Below are positions 19,644-29,572 of a DNA stretch of 64,000 bases, piece after piece. The stretch is taken from positions 1,426,001 to 1,490,000 of the forward strand of contig NZ_AQGV01000012.1 of assembly GCF_014858725.1 (NCBI RefSeq), given 5' to 3'. The translations under genes were made by a program, and so were the position numbers. The notes beneath the pieces were generated by a model that was not told the origin of the DNA, searched no databases, and was given only the letters and a program-made list of their open reading frames with translations. The number at the start of each line of letters is the position of its first letter. Position 1 is the first letter of the stretch. The DNA comes from Pseudoalteromonas aurantia 208 (GTDB lineage Bacteria > Pseudomonadota > Gammaproteobacteria > Enterobacterales > Alteromonadaceae).

Positions 19644-19788
19644 TGGTACTAAAAATATGTATTACCTAGATGCTTAGCATACGCCTGCCATAGACCCTAT
19701 TAAAATCACGATTCTGGTTATCGAGGAAATAATACAATCCATTGCTGGCGCATGTTATAAATGTATCTGCGTTGTCAGTAACTTACTT

Positions 19789-19980
19789 AACCTCAGGTTT
19801 GGATAAGGGTTTTGGAATAGAAAATGTTTTGTAAACAAACTTACGTACAATCCAATGATGATATTTTGTTCAATATCAAAGCGCTTTTATGCAGTAATAG
19901 CGGGCTATTACAAATAAAAGCAACGCCGAGAGTGAAAAAATAGCTTTATTGGGCAAATTCGCTTATCCAGAACTGAGGTT
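19789..19980 (+). repeat. 193-bp MITE-like repeat, copy 1
   Basis: One of five copies. The ends are imperfect inverted repeats: AACCTCAGGTTTGGATAAG at the left and CTTATCCAGAACTGAGGTT at the right. Inside are a GTAATAGC-GG-GCTATTAC palindrome and a GATATT/AATATC hairpin; no ORF of note. The 8-bp direct repeats TTACTTAA (19783-19790 and 19979-19986) flank the core, and the right-hand one contains the stop codon of the S33 hydrolase gene. This copy has a 1-bp deletion relative to the others (192 bp). Confidence 0.88.
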
Positions 19981-21562
19981 ACTTAAATGAACCAAATGCA
20001 TCATCTTCCCCATACACTTCTTGGCTATGCTCTATAGCTAGCTTAAATGTATGATCCGTCAGATCATTTAAACAATCCGTATTCGGTTTTGTCCAAGGGT
20101 TCTCCATAAAACTCTCCATAATATCAACACCACAAATACCTTCGCCCGCCGTTTTAACCCCCGTATTAAACACCACGCCATGTGGCGCATAAGGCACTTC
20201 TATAAACCGTTGATTTATATTGGTGAAAGATGACTCAATCGTCTTTGCGTGAAATATAGGTGTGGCGTGATCTAATGTGCCATTGAAGGCTATAAGTGGC
20301 ATATAGTGACTCATGCGTTTATAAATATATTCTCCTGTATATCGCTCTGACCATGTACTTTGGTATTTGGCCGATAATGCATGATCTGCTAAGGTGAAAC
20401 ATACAACAGCATTCGCACAAAATAAGCGTCGTTGGTCTACACTTCTTTTTACAAAGTTTATCTCATTCATTGATATAAGGTCATATAAAGGGCCAGAAAA
20501 AGTTGCCTTAAACTCATCAGGCACATTATTTTCTTGACGTAAAATAAAAGTGCTTCCCCCCAACTTATAAAATGTTACAGCCTTCTTTAGCGCAACGATA
20601 TCATCTGTGTTACAGCGAGCTAAACGACTATAAAATGGTAAAAGTGCCCGTTTATCATTTCGTGATATTTGCTCCATAGACCACAACTGCAACTTTTCAC
20701 GGTCAATCGACACGTCTGAACAATGTTGACCAGCAAAATGTTTTGAAAGTGTGTCTCGAATTGTCTGGTTAACTGGTGAAACAAACTTGCTACGGCAATA
20801 TTCATCAAGGTCACAATAGTCGGCGAGTTGTGTAAAAACCTTGTCCGCATTTTCCTCATACATGTCAGCGCCAAAATTCGTAGTCGGTAACACTGAATCT
20901 AAAATTATCCCTTGTGCACCATTGGGGGCTATTTGTGTAAAACGCTGCACAAGCATAGTACCGTAAGATACCCCGTAAATATAACTCGGTAACCAGTTCA
21001 ATGCCCGACTCTTTGATATCACATATTCTAAATCTCGTGCAGCATTGGTCGTATTAAATTCAAATAGACCATCACCCCAGATTTCATGCTGGGCGTCAAA
21101 ACATGCTTGAGGATTAAAATAATCACGCCAGTCACACTGTAACTCTGTTGACCAACCTATTCCTCGATGTTCTATTATATAAACGTCATGATCTTCAACG
21201 ATGTCAGCCATGTCATATTCAATTACATGTGGGAAAGCAATAGAAGCAGAGGCACCAGGCCCTCCACTTATCATCCATAGCTGGCCTTTACTCACTCCAC
21301 CTCTTGCCGGGTATTTTGCAACGAGTACTTCAATTTTTTTGCCTGTAGGGTCAGCCCAATCTAATGGTACTTCAGCAAAAGAGCACTTATTTTGTTTATC
21401 TGTTGTATTAAACTGGGCTGGACACTGCCCCCAATTAAACTCTTGGTATTGATTATATTCTGATATTTTTTTATTAAAGTGAGTACTAGCAAATGATGTA
21501 GATGAAAGGCTCATTAATGCCACTAATATCAGTGACAAAAATACATTTCCTTTAAATGTCAT
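19979..21562 (-). CDS. Exported S33-type alpha/beta hydrolase (tripeptidyl aminopeptidase-like)
   Basis: A 527-residue protein with a signal peptide (about residues 1-25, cut after SFA). It has the hydrolase features of the TAP/proline-iminopeptidase group: oxyanion SGGPGASAS, EHRGIGWS, nucleophile elbow GVSYGT, and late acid and base regions (LDHATPIFH; APHGVVF). The C-terminal region with NPWTKPNTDCLND resembles the TAP C-terminal domain. Predicted to release short peptides or residues in the periplasm or outside. The TAA stop lies within the target duplication of repeat copy 1, so the element sits immediately after the gene. Confidence 0.82.
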   Translation of the reverse strand: MTFKGNVFLSLILVALMSLSSTSFASTHFNKKISEYNQYQEFNWGQCPAQFNTTDKQNKCSFAEVPLDWADPTGKKIEVLVAKYPARGGVSKGQLWMISGGPGASASIAFPHVIEYDMADIVEDHDVYIIEHRGIGWSTELQCDWRDYFNPQACFDAQHEIWGDGLFEFNTTNAARDLEYVISKSRALNWLPSYIYGVSYGTMLVQRFTQIAPNGAQGIILDSVLPTTNFGADMYEENADKVFTQLADYCDLDEYCRSKFVSPVNQTIRDTLSKHFAGQHCSDVSIDREKLQLWSMEQISRNDKRALLPFYSRLARCNTDDIVALKKAVTFYKLGGSTFILRQENNVPDEFKATFSGPLYDLISMNEINFVKRSVDQRRLFCANAVVCFTLADHALSAKYQSTWSERYTGEYIYKRMSHYMPLIAFNGTLDHATPIFHAKTIESSFTNINQRFIEVPYAPHGVVFNTGVKTAGEGICGVDIMESFMENPWTKPNTDCLNDLTDHTFKLAIEHSQEVYGEDDAFGSFK

Positions 21563-21696
21563 ATGAATTCCTTAAATAGGTAAAAACACAACGTACGACA
21601 AAAAAACAAAATGCAAAAATGAAATATATTCATAATAAAAAATTATGTAATATCAAGGTTCAGCTAAGTAATAAAAACATCTCCACATTCACTATT

Positions 21697-24600
21697 CTAA
21701 TCATAAAAAATTTGGATTTTTTTACATATATCAAGTGAACTGTCAAAGTCGAAGTTCTCCAAAGAAAGTCTTAGCTCTTGAATTAGCTCAACTTTATCCA
21801 CCTTTAAGTTCCGCTCTAATCGGTTAATATCCTCTGTGAGATCAAACTCCTGATTTTCTATTCTTTTAGTTAAACTGCTTATTATAGCTGATGTTGAATT
21901 TAGGCGATTAAAACCACTCGTATTATCAGTTACTAGTGACTTATCCAGCCTATCTTTCACCTGCGATAATGTCCGTTCAATGCCAGCTTCAAGTGCCTTA
22001 GGAACCGCTGTTAAGGTCAAAAATTCGATGTCACTGTCAGACAGTATTACACTTTCATACAACTCATTCGCACCAATTGCAGCACTACACCCTGCAAGGC
22101 TATGTAAAGTATCATGCCAACGCGTTATATCACCACGCTGGATGATACTCTCTAATTCATCAACAATGCCTTGGAAATCTTCGGAAAATGCTTTGAGCAT
22201 AGTAGTATTTTGCGTAATTTCACCCGTAGCCTCTACGCTATTACTGGCGGCGCCCTGCCCTACTGTTAACTGGGTTACATCAATATCACACCACCTCGTC
22301 AGTAAATGATACAACGCAATTGGATCAACAGGCTTTGATACATGAGCAGTCATCCCAGCAACAAATGCTTTCTCCCTATCCCCATCAAATGCACTGGCAG
22401 TGACCGCTATTATTGGCGTATCATGATAGCTTGGCAGCGCTCTTATTTTCGCCGTGACTTGATACCCATCTAAATTTGGCATGTGCACATCCATTAAAAT
22501 CACATGAAATTGATGTATTCTACACATATTGATTGCGTCTACCCCATTGTCAGACTCCACCACAATTAGCCCTGCCTCATCTAAAAGTGCTTTCAATAAC
22601 ATACGGTTAGTTTTATGATCATCGACAATCAATACCTGTGCATTTGTGACTTTTTGATTTTCTTCGTGACTCTCAGGTTGAGGGAGACTGTTTTCTTCGC
22701 GTTCCGTACTCTCTTTTACAACAACATTAAAACTGAATTCACTTCCTTTGCCCAACGCACTTTTTATTTCTATGCTGCTGCCCATCAAACGGAGTAATTG
22801 GCTGGTTATTCGTAAACCTAACCCTGTACCTTCCGTTACTCTCGTTCGACTATCATCCACCTGTACAAAAGCATTACAGATCTCTGAAATATTTTTATCG
22901 TCAATCCCCTGTCCGGTGTCTTTAACTACGATGCTGATCTGGCATTCACCATTAGGGAGCGCAACGCAATTGCCAATAACCTCCACACCACCTACATGGG
23001 TGAATTTAACGGCATTGGCAATCAAGTTGACCAAAATCTGCTTTAGCTTTCCTTTGTCTGCACAAATATATTCAGGGAAATCATCGCTGAGTATTGCTCT
23101 TAGAAATAAACCTTTAGAAGAGGCCATATAGTGTAAAACACTGATACTTTCATGTAACAAGCGCCTTATCGAAAAAACAGAAGCATGCAGCTCCATTGCG
23201 TCAGCCTCTATTTTTGACAAAGTTAATACATCATTAATAACACTTAATAGCCCATCTGCTGATGACTGTATACTCTTCAAATAACTTTGCTGGTGTTGCG
23301 TTAATACCGTTCTGGACATTAAATACGCCATACCAATCACCGCATTCATGGGTGTACGGATCTCATGACTCATATTCGCCAAAAACCGACTTTTGGCAAG
23401 CGTAGCACGCTCCGCCTTTTTCTTTTGCTCTTCAAGGGCTAAGTTAGATTCTGCAAGGATGGACTCAGATCTAATTCTTTCTTCTAATTGTTGTTCAATA
23501 TTTTGAAGTCGCTGCACTTCAAGCTTGCGTGTAAATAAACTTTGGCTTTGCGCTAATACTTGATTTAGTTTCCATCGATAAGCAAGATAAATAAGCAAAC
23601 AGGTCAAAATAAAGCCGGTAATTAAAAACCACGTTTTTTCATAATATTTTGGGGTCACTTCAATATGTAACTTTATATTATGCCCCCCCCACTGATTTAA
23701 TCTATTGGCAGCTTGAACTTCTAGCGTGTGTTTGCCAATAGGTAAATTAGTAAAACTGATAAGCCTATTTCCGGATTTTAAGTCGCGCCATTTATCACTC
23801 TCACTGAACATCCGATATCGGTATTTAGTGTCTACCGGTTGATTGTAATCTAACAGTGCAACCTCAATGGAAAGCCGTCGCTCACTCTCGGTTAAACGTA
23901 TATCTGTACCACTAACCAAGCGTTTTTCCCCTTCAATTTCAATATCTGTGACCCGCAACTTTGATGCGCCTGAGTCTACATGGAAAAACTCAGGCCAAAC
24001 CATGAGCAAACCAGTCGTTCCTCCAAAAAGCAGCGTTTCATCGCGCATTTTGAAAGATGTTCCGATCCAATCGTTACCAATATCTACCCCATCAGATGAT
24101 TCTAATTCAAACACGACATTATCATCAGGCGAAAACATGAGATTTGACTCCCATAAACGCTCTTGATTATCCGTTAATAGATTAGTAAATGCTTTTTTCT
24201 CCGAATGCTCGCCTGACGAAGCAAACCATGTAAAATCAATACTCTGATTGTTCTGTTTCGATACTAAACTTACCCCCTCTAAGCCAGAGAACCATATCTG
24301 ACCTGCGTCTGATTGGGTAACCGCGGTAATTAAATTTGAAGGCATGTCAATAGTGTGCTCAGATTGGCGTACAAACCGATATGCTTGTCTATTTTCACTA
24401 TTATGCTCAACCCATAAAAAACCATTGTTAAGTGTAAATATAATATCTTCACTTTCAAGGACTTGGTGGTCAGTCACGCGGACAAATGTATCAGGCAGCG
24501 CCCCGTTTATAATTGTCGGATCTAAAAATGCGTCGCGCTTAGGCGTTAAGTATTGGATCCCTTCAAACGAGCCAACCCACACGCCACCTCCTTCAACAGG

Positions 24601-26007
24601 CACCACATGACGAATTTTTTTATTTCTCAACCCTAGCTCTGTTGAGTACCAACCTAGCGTCTTTCTACTCGCCAGATCAATACGGTATAGCCCGTCTACA
24701 CTTGACCCAACCCAAACATCACCATTCAGTCCTTGTGCTATCGCAGAAACAGACAAAGATTGAACTGAGTTTATCTCCTGACTCTTTTGGGGCACTAATG
24801 TGTGTATGCGCTTGCCCAAATGGTTAATAATATCAATCCCTGAACTATGCCCAAGCCAAAGTTCGCCATTTGACATCTCCGCGACGCTATATATTTCTGG
24901 GTTTGATAAGCTCGTTGAGTCATTCTCTACTTGCCTCAGCGTTGCAAATGATTGATTTTTTGTTGAGAATTTTTGTAACCCTTTGCCATTAGTCACAATC
25001 CACAGCTGTTTATCTTGATCAATAAACAACTTTTGAATGGTATTACTGAGTAAGCCACCAACCGCATTTTCATCTTGTTGTAAATGTCGTGTGACCTTTA
25101 AAGTGGTTAAGTCTATCGTCACAATGCCGTTAAAGTTATAAGCTACCCACAGTTCATTATTGTTGGGCTGGACTATCGATGTGATTATGCCTTGAGGTAG
25201 GCGACTGGACTCAATATGCTGATTATCGCGGATCTTGAGCAATGTGGCATCGTCGGTCGCAAGCCAAAGATCACCATTCTCAGCTTCATAAATATGGTTC
25301 ACTTTACGATCTAAAAGCTTATGAAATCTATCGTTATTACTAGATAAGCGCCAAACATCTTTACTGCCCGCAACAATAAGATCACCGTTATTTAAGGTAA
25401 TGATATGTCGGATCACTCCATGCTTTAAAGACTCAGGTAGTTGTATGTCTTTGTGGTTATTCGTGAAAGCACCCACTGAAAAATCAAAAAATGCCAAACC
25501 ATTATTAGTGGCAAGCCAAAACCCTTGCTGTTGCCAAGCAGCAAACGTAGATACATAGGAAAATGGGAGTGGTACGGCAAGGTTATCATACTCAAAATTA
25601 GTAAAAAGCTCTGTCGTGGGGTCCAGTTGTGATAAACCATGTATCGTCGATACCCATATTTTCTCATGTATATCTATAAATAACTCAATGGCTATATCAC
25701 TAATCAGGCTCGCTTCATTGGCAATATCCTTACGAAATTGCTTAAATTTATACCCATCGTATCGCACTATTCCACGCTGACTTGCAATCCACATAAAGCC
25801 ATGTTTGTCTTGCGTTAAGTCTGACAACAAGCCATTGGCATATTGATCTTTATCAACCACAGTTTCTAAATATAAAGGTGCGTTAACGAACAATGGATGC
25901 GTATTGGGTGATTTATTCGCCATACTTGCATAAGCAGAAAAACAACAAAAAGCACTCACAAGCCCCCATACAAACATGCAAGTAAATTGACCGATAAATA
26001 AAATCAT
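21697..26007 (-). CDS. Hybrid sensor histidine kinase with two-component regulator propeller
   Basis: A 1436-residue protein. N-terminal membrane anchor or signal (1-28); a large periplasmic region of propeller repeats (GDLWLATDD, GEVWVGS-type blades, about 50-680); a Y_Y_Y domain (about 700-785, with YRYRMFSESDKWRDL); a membrane helix at about 792-811; a coiled coil (820-875); HisKA with His881 in NMSHEIRTPMNAV; HATPase with N998, DTGQGI and GTGLGL; a receiver with Asp1173 (LMDVHMP); and an Hpt domain with His1302 (LHSLAGCSAAIG). The phosphorelay is complete. Such sensors often detect polysaccharide fragments. The divergent response regulator at 26101 is the probable partner. Confidence 0.93.
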   Translation of the reverse strand: MILFIGQFTCMFVWGLVSAFCCFSAYASMANKSPNTHPLFVNAPLYLETVVDKDQYANGLLSDLTQDKHGFMWIASQRGIVRYDGYKFKQFRKDIANEASLISDIAIELFIDIHEKIWVSTIHGLSQLDPTTELFTNFEYDNLAVPLPFSYVSTFAAWQQQGFWLATNNGLAFFDFSVGAFTNNHKDIQLPESLKHGVIRHIITLNNGDLIVAGSKDVWRLSSNNDRFHKLLDRKVNHIYEAENGDLWLATDDATLLKIRDNQHIESSRLPQGIITSIVQPNNNELWVAYNFNGIVTIDLTTLKVTRHLQQDENAVGGLLSNTIQKLFIDQDKQLWIVTNGKGLQKFSTKNQSFATLRQVENDSTSLSNPEIYSVAEMSNGELWLGHSSGIDIINHLGKRIHTLVPQKSQEINSVQSLSVSAIAQGLNGDVWVGSSVDGLYRIDLASRKTLGWYSTELGLRNKKIRHVVPVEGGGVWVGSFEGIQYLTPKRDAFLDPTIINGALPDTFVRVTDHQVLESEDIIFTLNNGFLWVEHNSENRQAYRFVRQSEHTIDMPSNLITAVTQSDAGQIWFSGLEGVSLVSKQNNQSIDFTWFASSGEHSEKKAFTNLLTDNQERLWESNLMFSPDDNVVFELESSDGVDIGNDWIGTSFKMRDETLLFGGTTGLLMVWPEFFHVDSGASKLRVTDIEIEGEKRLVSGTDIRLTESERRLSIEVALLDYNQPVDTKYRYRMFSESDKWRDLKSGNRLISFTNLPIGKHTLEVQAANRLNQWGGHNIKLHIEVTPKYYEKTWFLITGFILTCLLIYLAYRWKLNQVLAQSQSLFTRKLEVQRLQNIEQQLEERIRSESILAESNLALEEQKKKAERATLAKSRFLANMSHEIRTPMNAVIGMAYLMSRTVLTQHQQSYLKSIQSSADGLLSVINDVLTLSKIEADAMELHASVFSIRRLLHESISVLHYMASSKGLFLRAILSDDFPEYICADKGKLKQILVNLIANAVKFTHVGGVEVIGNCVALPNGECQISIVVKDTGQGIDDKNISEICNAFVQVDDSRTRVTEGTGLGLRITSQLLRLMGSSIEIKSALGKGSEFSFNVVVKESTEREENSLPQPESHEENQKVTNAQVLIVDDHKTNRMLLKALLDEAGLIVVESDNGVDAINMCRIHQFHVILMDVHMPNLDGYQVTAKIRALPSYHDTPIIAVTASAFDGDREKAFVAGMTAHVSKPVDPIALYHLLTRWCDIDVTQLTVGQGAASNSVEATGEITQNTTMLKAFSEDFQGIVDELESIIQRGDITRWHDTLHSLAGCSAAIGANELYESVILSDSDIEFLTLTAVPKALEAGIERTLSQVKDRLDKSLVTDNTSGFNRLNSTSAIISSLTKRIENQEFDLTEDINRLERNLKVDKVELIQELRLSLENFDFDSSLDICKKIQIFYD

Positions 26008-26100
26008 AAAATCTATAAAGTATCCATATTTCAGCGGTATGGTTGAGAATATACCAAGTGTTTCTAATTATCATTTACGTTAAAATAGTTCACAAGTGCA

Positions 26101-26886
26101 ATGTTACAACAATTCTTACCTAGAGAAAAAACACGTATGCAAGAGAATTTAGCAAGGATATTGGTCATTGATGATGAAAGAACAAATATTAATGCCTTAG
26201 GCACCATACTCTCCCCCAATTATATTGTCAGCGTTGCACTGAGCGCACAGCAAGCAATCAAATACCTTGGTAGTACATCATGTTTACCTGACTTAATTTT
26301 ACTAGATGTTGTGATGCCACAGGTGAGTGGATTTGACTTATGCCAACAACTAAAAAAAGACCATCGATTTCAGCACATTCCTATTATATTCATCAGCGCC
26401 ATCACCGATCCTATGGAGAAGGTTAAAGGTCTACAAGCTGGCGCGATCGACTTTATCAGTAAGCCCTTTAATACTTTTGAAGTAGAAGCAAGAATTGAAA
26501 CACATTTAAAGATTACAACAAAGCAGCAAGCACTAGAAGCCCATAACCAGAAACTACAAGCCATTAATTCAAGCTTAACTTTAGGCCCTCAGTCCCTCAT
26601 TATTGACGAACATACGCTTAGAATCGTTTATAAGAAAAAATCTGTAGAGCTCACTAAATTAGAATTCAAGTTGTTTCAACTTCTGTACGCTCAACCAGAG
26701 CGAGTATATTCTCGTATGCAGATTTTAGATCTTGCTTATCCTGATCTAAGAGATATTTCTGACCGTAGTATTGATGCTCATGTTAAGAATATTCGTAAAA
26801 AAATAAAAACACTTGGGATTGAGCACGCAATTATCCAATCAGTTTATGGCGCCGGGTATCGTTACTCTTCGCAAAAATTAACGTAG
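26101..26886 (+). CDS. OmpR/PhoB-type response regulator
   Basis: A 261-residue protein with a receiver (DDE near 24-26, phosphoacceptor Asp69 in LLDVVMP, KPFN) and a winged-helix effector domain (LTKLEFKLFQLLYAQPERVYSRMQIL, DRSIDAHVKNIRKKI, VYGAGYRY). Starts at ATG 26101 or, less likely, ATG 26137; neither has a strong ribosome binding site. It is divergent from the hybrid kinase with 93 bp between starts, so the pair probably share a control region and the Hpt His1302 would phosphorylate Asp69. Confidence 0.88.
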   Translation: MLQQFLPREKTRMQENLARILVIDDERTNINALGTILSPNYIVSVALSAQQAIKYLGSTSCLPDLILLDVVMPQVSGFDLCQQLKKDHRFQHIPIIFISAITDPMEKVKGLQAGAIDFISKPFNTFEVEARIETHLKITTKQQALEAHNQKLQAINSSLTLGPQSLIIDEHTLRIVYKKKSVELTKLEFKLFQLLYAQPERVYSRMQILDLAYPDLRDISDRSIDAHVKNIRKKIKTLGIEHAIIQSVYGAGYRYSSQKLT

Positions 26887-27059
26887 TAATGCTTATGATA
26901 TCAACCCTTTAATCGGCATCGAATACCAACAAAAAATATCAAACTAAAATAGCTTATTGTTCGTGTCATCCTTTCATACACGGTTATCTTACCTGACTAT
27001 CTAAGTGACTCTGCAACTTCAGTTCGGTTTTACATCCTATGAACCAAATTTTAGGCATT

Positions 27060-27086
27060 AAAAAAGGCAGCTAAAGCTGCCTTTTT
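27060..27086. terminator. Terminator of the cold-shock gene
   Basis: GGCAGCT (27066-27072) and AGCTGCC (27075-27081) with A-run before and T-run after. It lies 19 bp after the stop of the minus-strand csp gene and can also act on the plus strand. Confidence 0.85.
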
Positions 27087-27104
27087 CTTCATTTCACTTT
27101 AAAA

Positions 27105-27314
27105 TTAAAGTGCGATGATGTTGTCCGCTTGAGGACCTTTTTGACCTTGTGAAAGAGTGAACTCTACACGTTGGCCTTCAGCTAAAGTTTTGAAACCTTC
27201 GCTTTTGATTGCGCTGAAATGAGCAAAAACGTCTGCGCCATTTTCTTGAGCGATGAAACCGAAGCCTTTAGACTCGTTGAACCATTTTACTGTACCAGTA
27301 ACTGTATTAGACAT
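27105..27314 (-). CDS. CspA-family cold-shock protein
   Basis: A 69-residue single cold-shock domain: [16 protein letters not shown] (RNP1 KGFGFI) and VFAHFSAI (RNP2). Binds single-stranded RNA and DNA as a chaperone or antiterminator. The member (CspA, CspC, CspD or other) cannot be set from sequence alone. Its upstream region carries a long AT-rich stretch that could be the extended leader typical of cold-regulated csp mRNAs. Own terminator at 27060-27086. Confidence 0.93.
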   Translation of the reverse strand: MSNTVTGTVKWFNESKGFGFIAQENGADVFAHFSAIKSEGFKTLAEGQRVEFTLSQGQKGPQADNIIAL

Positions 27315-27709
27315 AATGTATATCCTGTATATGAAGAAAAATTGCTGACTATCATCAAAGTCAGACGTAATAGCACAAAAAATAAATGATATTTAAAAAC
27401 TACAGGACGAGATACTAATAAAGCTTCGAAATGGAGTGTATAAAAGGTATTACTTTTAAGCTGCGGAACATATTATAGAGTTTTCTGACAAAGTCAAACC
27501 TTACTTTTAAGTATTTTAAAATTTGTTGTGGTCACGTTAAGAGGCTAACAAAGGTTGTCCCTTATTCCCACTATTTTAAGCACTCTATTTTTGAGCAATT
27601 AAACCGTAACCCCCCCTGCTCAAAGCGCGTTCATGCAGGCAAGCATCGCACATAGCTGACACCTACCCACAAAAAAGCCATGACCTTTACATCATGTTAT
27701 CGTAAAGAA
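27315..27709. other. Intergenic region upstream of csp
   Basis: 395 bp between the csp start and the stop of the subtilisin gene, both on the minus strand. It should hold the csp promoter and leader. A weak CATGA/TCATG hairpin with a T-run on the minus strand (about 27672-27697) could end subtilisin transcription. No ORF or clear operator was seen. Confidence 0.4.
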
Positions 27710-29572
27710 CTAACTCCCACAGCCTAAACTAAGCCCCTTACATTCATACTCCACTTCACCGGCTTCTAATCCTGTTAGATTCATTAAGTGTGCAGCATCA
27801 CTATTAACGTGAGAAGGATTGCTCACACTGTCGTCACATAAGCCTGTGACGCGCCAATTATTACTGCTTGCTGTGGGGTTGCTCCCCTTTGACCAATAGT
27901 TAGCACGATATATCGTACCTAAATAGGTGATATTTTCCCCACCATTATACGCTTTATTGTAATACCACTCACTCGGGCACTGGCTGATGCTCCCCGCGTT
28001 TAAGTACTCTAAAGCTTTTGCAAAATCAGGTAGCCCATGACCATACATACCGTCTTTTCCAGCAGCTCCTAGGTCATAACTTGCATATTTCAAAGCATTG
28101 ATGATCTGATCTCGCGTCCATTGCTGATTCTGAGACCATAGCTTGGCAATCCCCCCTGTCATAATCGCCGTTGCCTGAGATGTGCCTGCTCCGACCAAAT
28201 AGCTACTTTGATAGCTCTTAATTTGTAACTCTACATTAGCAGACTCATCAAACGGCCACTTATGCACTAATAAAGTGGGGAAATCAGTTAAATAATCTAA
28301 CCCGTACAAGTACCCACTATTTGTATTTGGATATTTTACGAGGAGCACTTTCCCCGCATCTTCTTGGCATTGACGTTCGGTAGCAAATAGCGCTTTGTGT
28401 GTATCATTAGGTAAACGCCTAAACTTCGTCAACTCTGTTATATCTTCTTTTGAGAGCGTAAATAAACAAGAAGTCATCAATGGTATGACGCTTTGTGGTA
28501 TTAAAGTCCCTGTATCTATTTGAGAAAATGGTACTTCAACCTCGTAACCAGCAATAGATTTTGCTTTAACTTTTTGCACCACGGAGTAATGGCGATTAGC
28601 TGTCGACACTATTTTCGTGCCCGGCATGACAAAATCAATTTTATTATGAGTGGGTGAAAATGACGCAGCTTGTCCATTCGTGTTTAGCGCGCCAACAGAA
28701 ATTACATTATGATATGAAGCAGGGTAATGGAGTGGATCATTATATATTCCAGATTGCTTTTTTTCAGCTGTGCCATGATTCCCCGCTGCACCGACAAAAA
28801 TAATCCCTCTATCATAAGTAAGCCTGTCGATTACGTTCATTGTCATCGATGAATATTTCGTACCACTTAACGACATATTGATTACTTTAGCACCAGAATT
28901 AGCGCAGATTTCTATTGATTCAATTAAATTACTGCCCCAAATGGTTGAATTCTTTCCATTGGCTGTTCTGATTAACTTACTGATATGTAAGTTAACCGCA
29001 CCATCACTCAAAGCGCCCTTGACACCCCAGCCATTTTCCTGTGCAGCTATAATACCCGCCATATGAGTACCATGACTTAACGCATCGGAATTCCAAAAGC
29101 CCGCATATTGACTATGATAGCCACGCATATTTTGCGGTAAATCTATGTGCTGTTCATCCACGCCTGAGTCAATAACGCAAACAGGCACACTGTCTGATAC
29201 ATTGGGCAATTTATTAATTCCCGTTGTGCGTAACCAATAGGGTTCAAGTTCACTATACTGCAACAAGTCAATGCCATTTTCACTGGTATCTAAATACTCT
29301 AAAGAACCGGTGTTTAAAGAAAGCCCATAGTTTCGTTCTATCACAACTCCTGAGAAACTTTCCAACAAAGTGACTTCACTGTCACTCAAAACCGCCTGTG
29401 CGATATTACTATTGCCACTGCGGCCGATAATTTTGAATGATTTAATGAGTTGATTATCGATACTACCTGGAGAATATTGTACTAAGTAGAGGTTTTGGGT
29501 ATTCATTTCACTGGCATAGCCAATACCAGTCAATAAGCCTGCAATAAGATAGCTCGTGATCTTTCTCTTCAT
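27710..29572 (-). CDS. Secreted subtilisin-like serine protease with C-terminal CBM5/12-like module
   Basis: A 620-residue S8 peptidase. Signal peptide 1-20 (cut before SEM), an N-terminal inhibitor-like stretch (about 25-82), and the catalytic domain with Asp135 (VIDSGVD), His167 (SHGTHMAG), oxyanion Asn265 (GAAGNHG) and Ser465 (GTSQATA). An insert at about 340-455 between strand regions may be a PA-like domain. Residues 536-587, with SEWYYNKAYNGGENITYLGTIYRA split by Trp and ending NNWRVTGLC, look like a chitin-binding CBM5/12 module. The first few residues after the signal suggest secretion through the Sec route. Confidence 0.88.
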   Translation of the reverse strand: MKRKITSYLIAGLLTGIGYASEMNTQNLYLVQYSPGSIDNQLIKSFKIIGRSGNSNIAQAVLSDSEVTLLESFSGVVIERNYGLSLNTGSLEYLDTSENGIDLLQYSELEPYWLRTTGINKLPNVSDSVPVCVIDSGVDEQHIDLPQNMRGYHSQYAGFWNSDALSHGTHMAGIIAAQENGWGVKGALSDGAVNLHISKLIRTANGKNSTIWGSNLIESIEICANSGAKVINMSLSGTKYSSMTMNVIDRLTYDRGIIFVGAAGNHGTAEKKQSGIYNDPLHYPASYHNVISVGALNTNGQAASFSPTHNKIDFVMPGTKIVSTANRHYSVVQKVKAKSIAGYEVEVPFSQIDTGTLIPQSVIPLMTSCLFTLSKEDITELTKFRRLPNDTHKALFATERQCQEDAGKVLLVKYPNTNSGYLYGLDYLTDFPTLLVHKWPFDESANVELQIKSYQSSYLVGAGTSQATAIMTGGIAKLWSQNQQWTRDQIINALKYASYDLGAAGKDGMYGHGLPDFAKALEYLNAGSISQCPSEWYYNKAYNGGENITYLGTIYRANYWSKGSNPTASSNNWRVTGLCDDSVSNPSHVNSDAAHLMNLTGLEAGEVEYECKGLSLGCGS

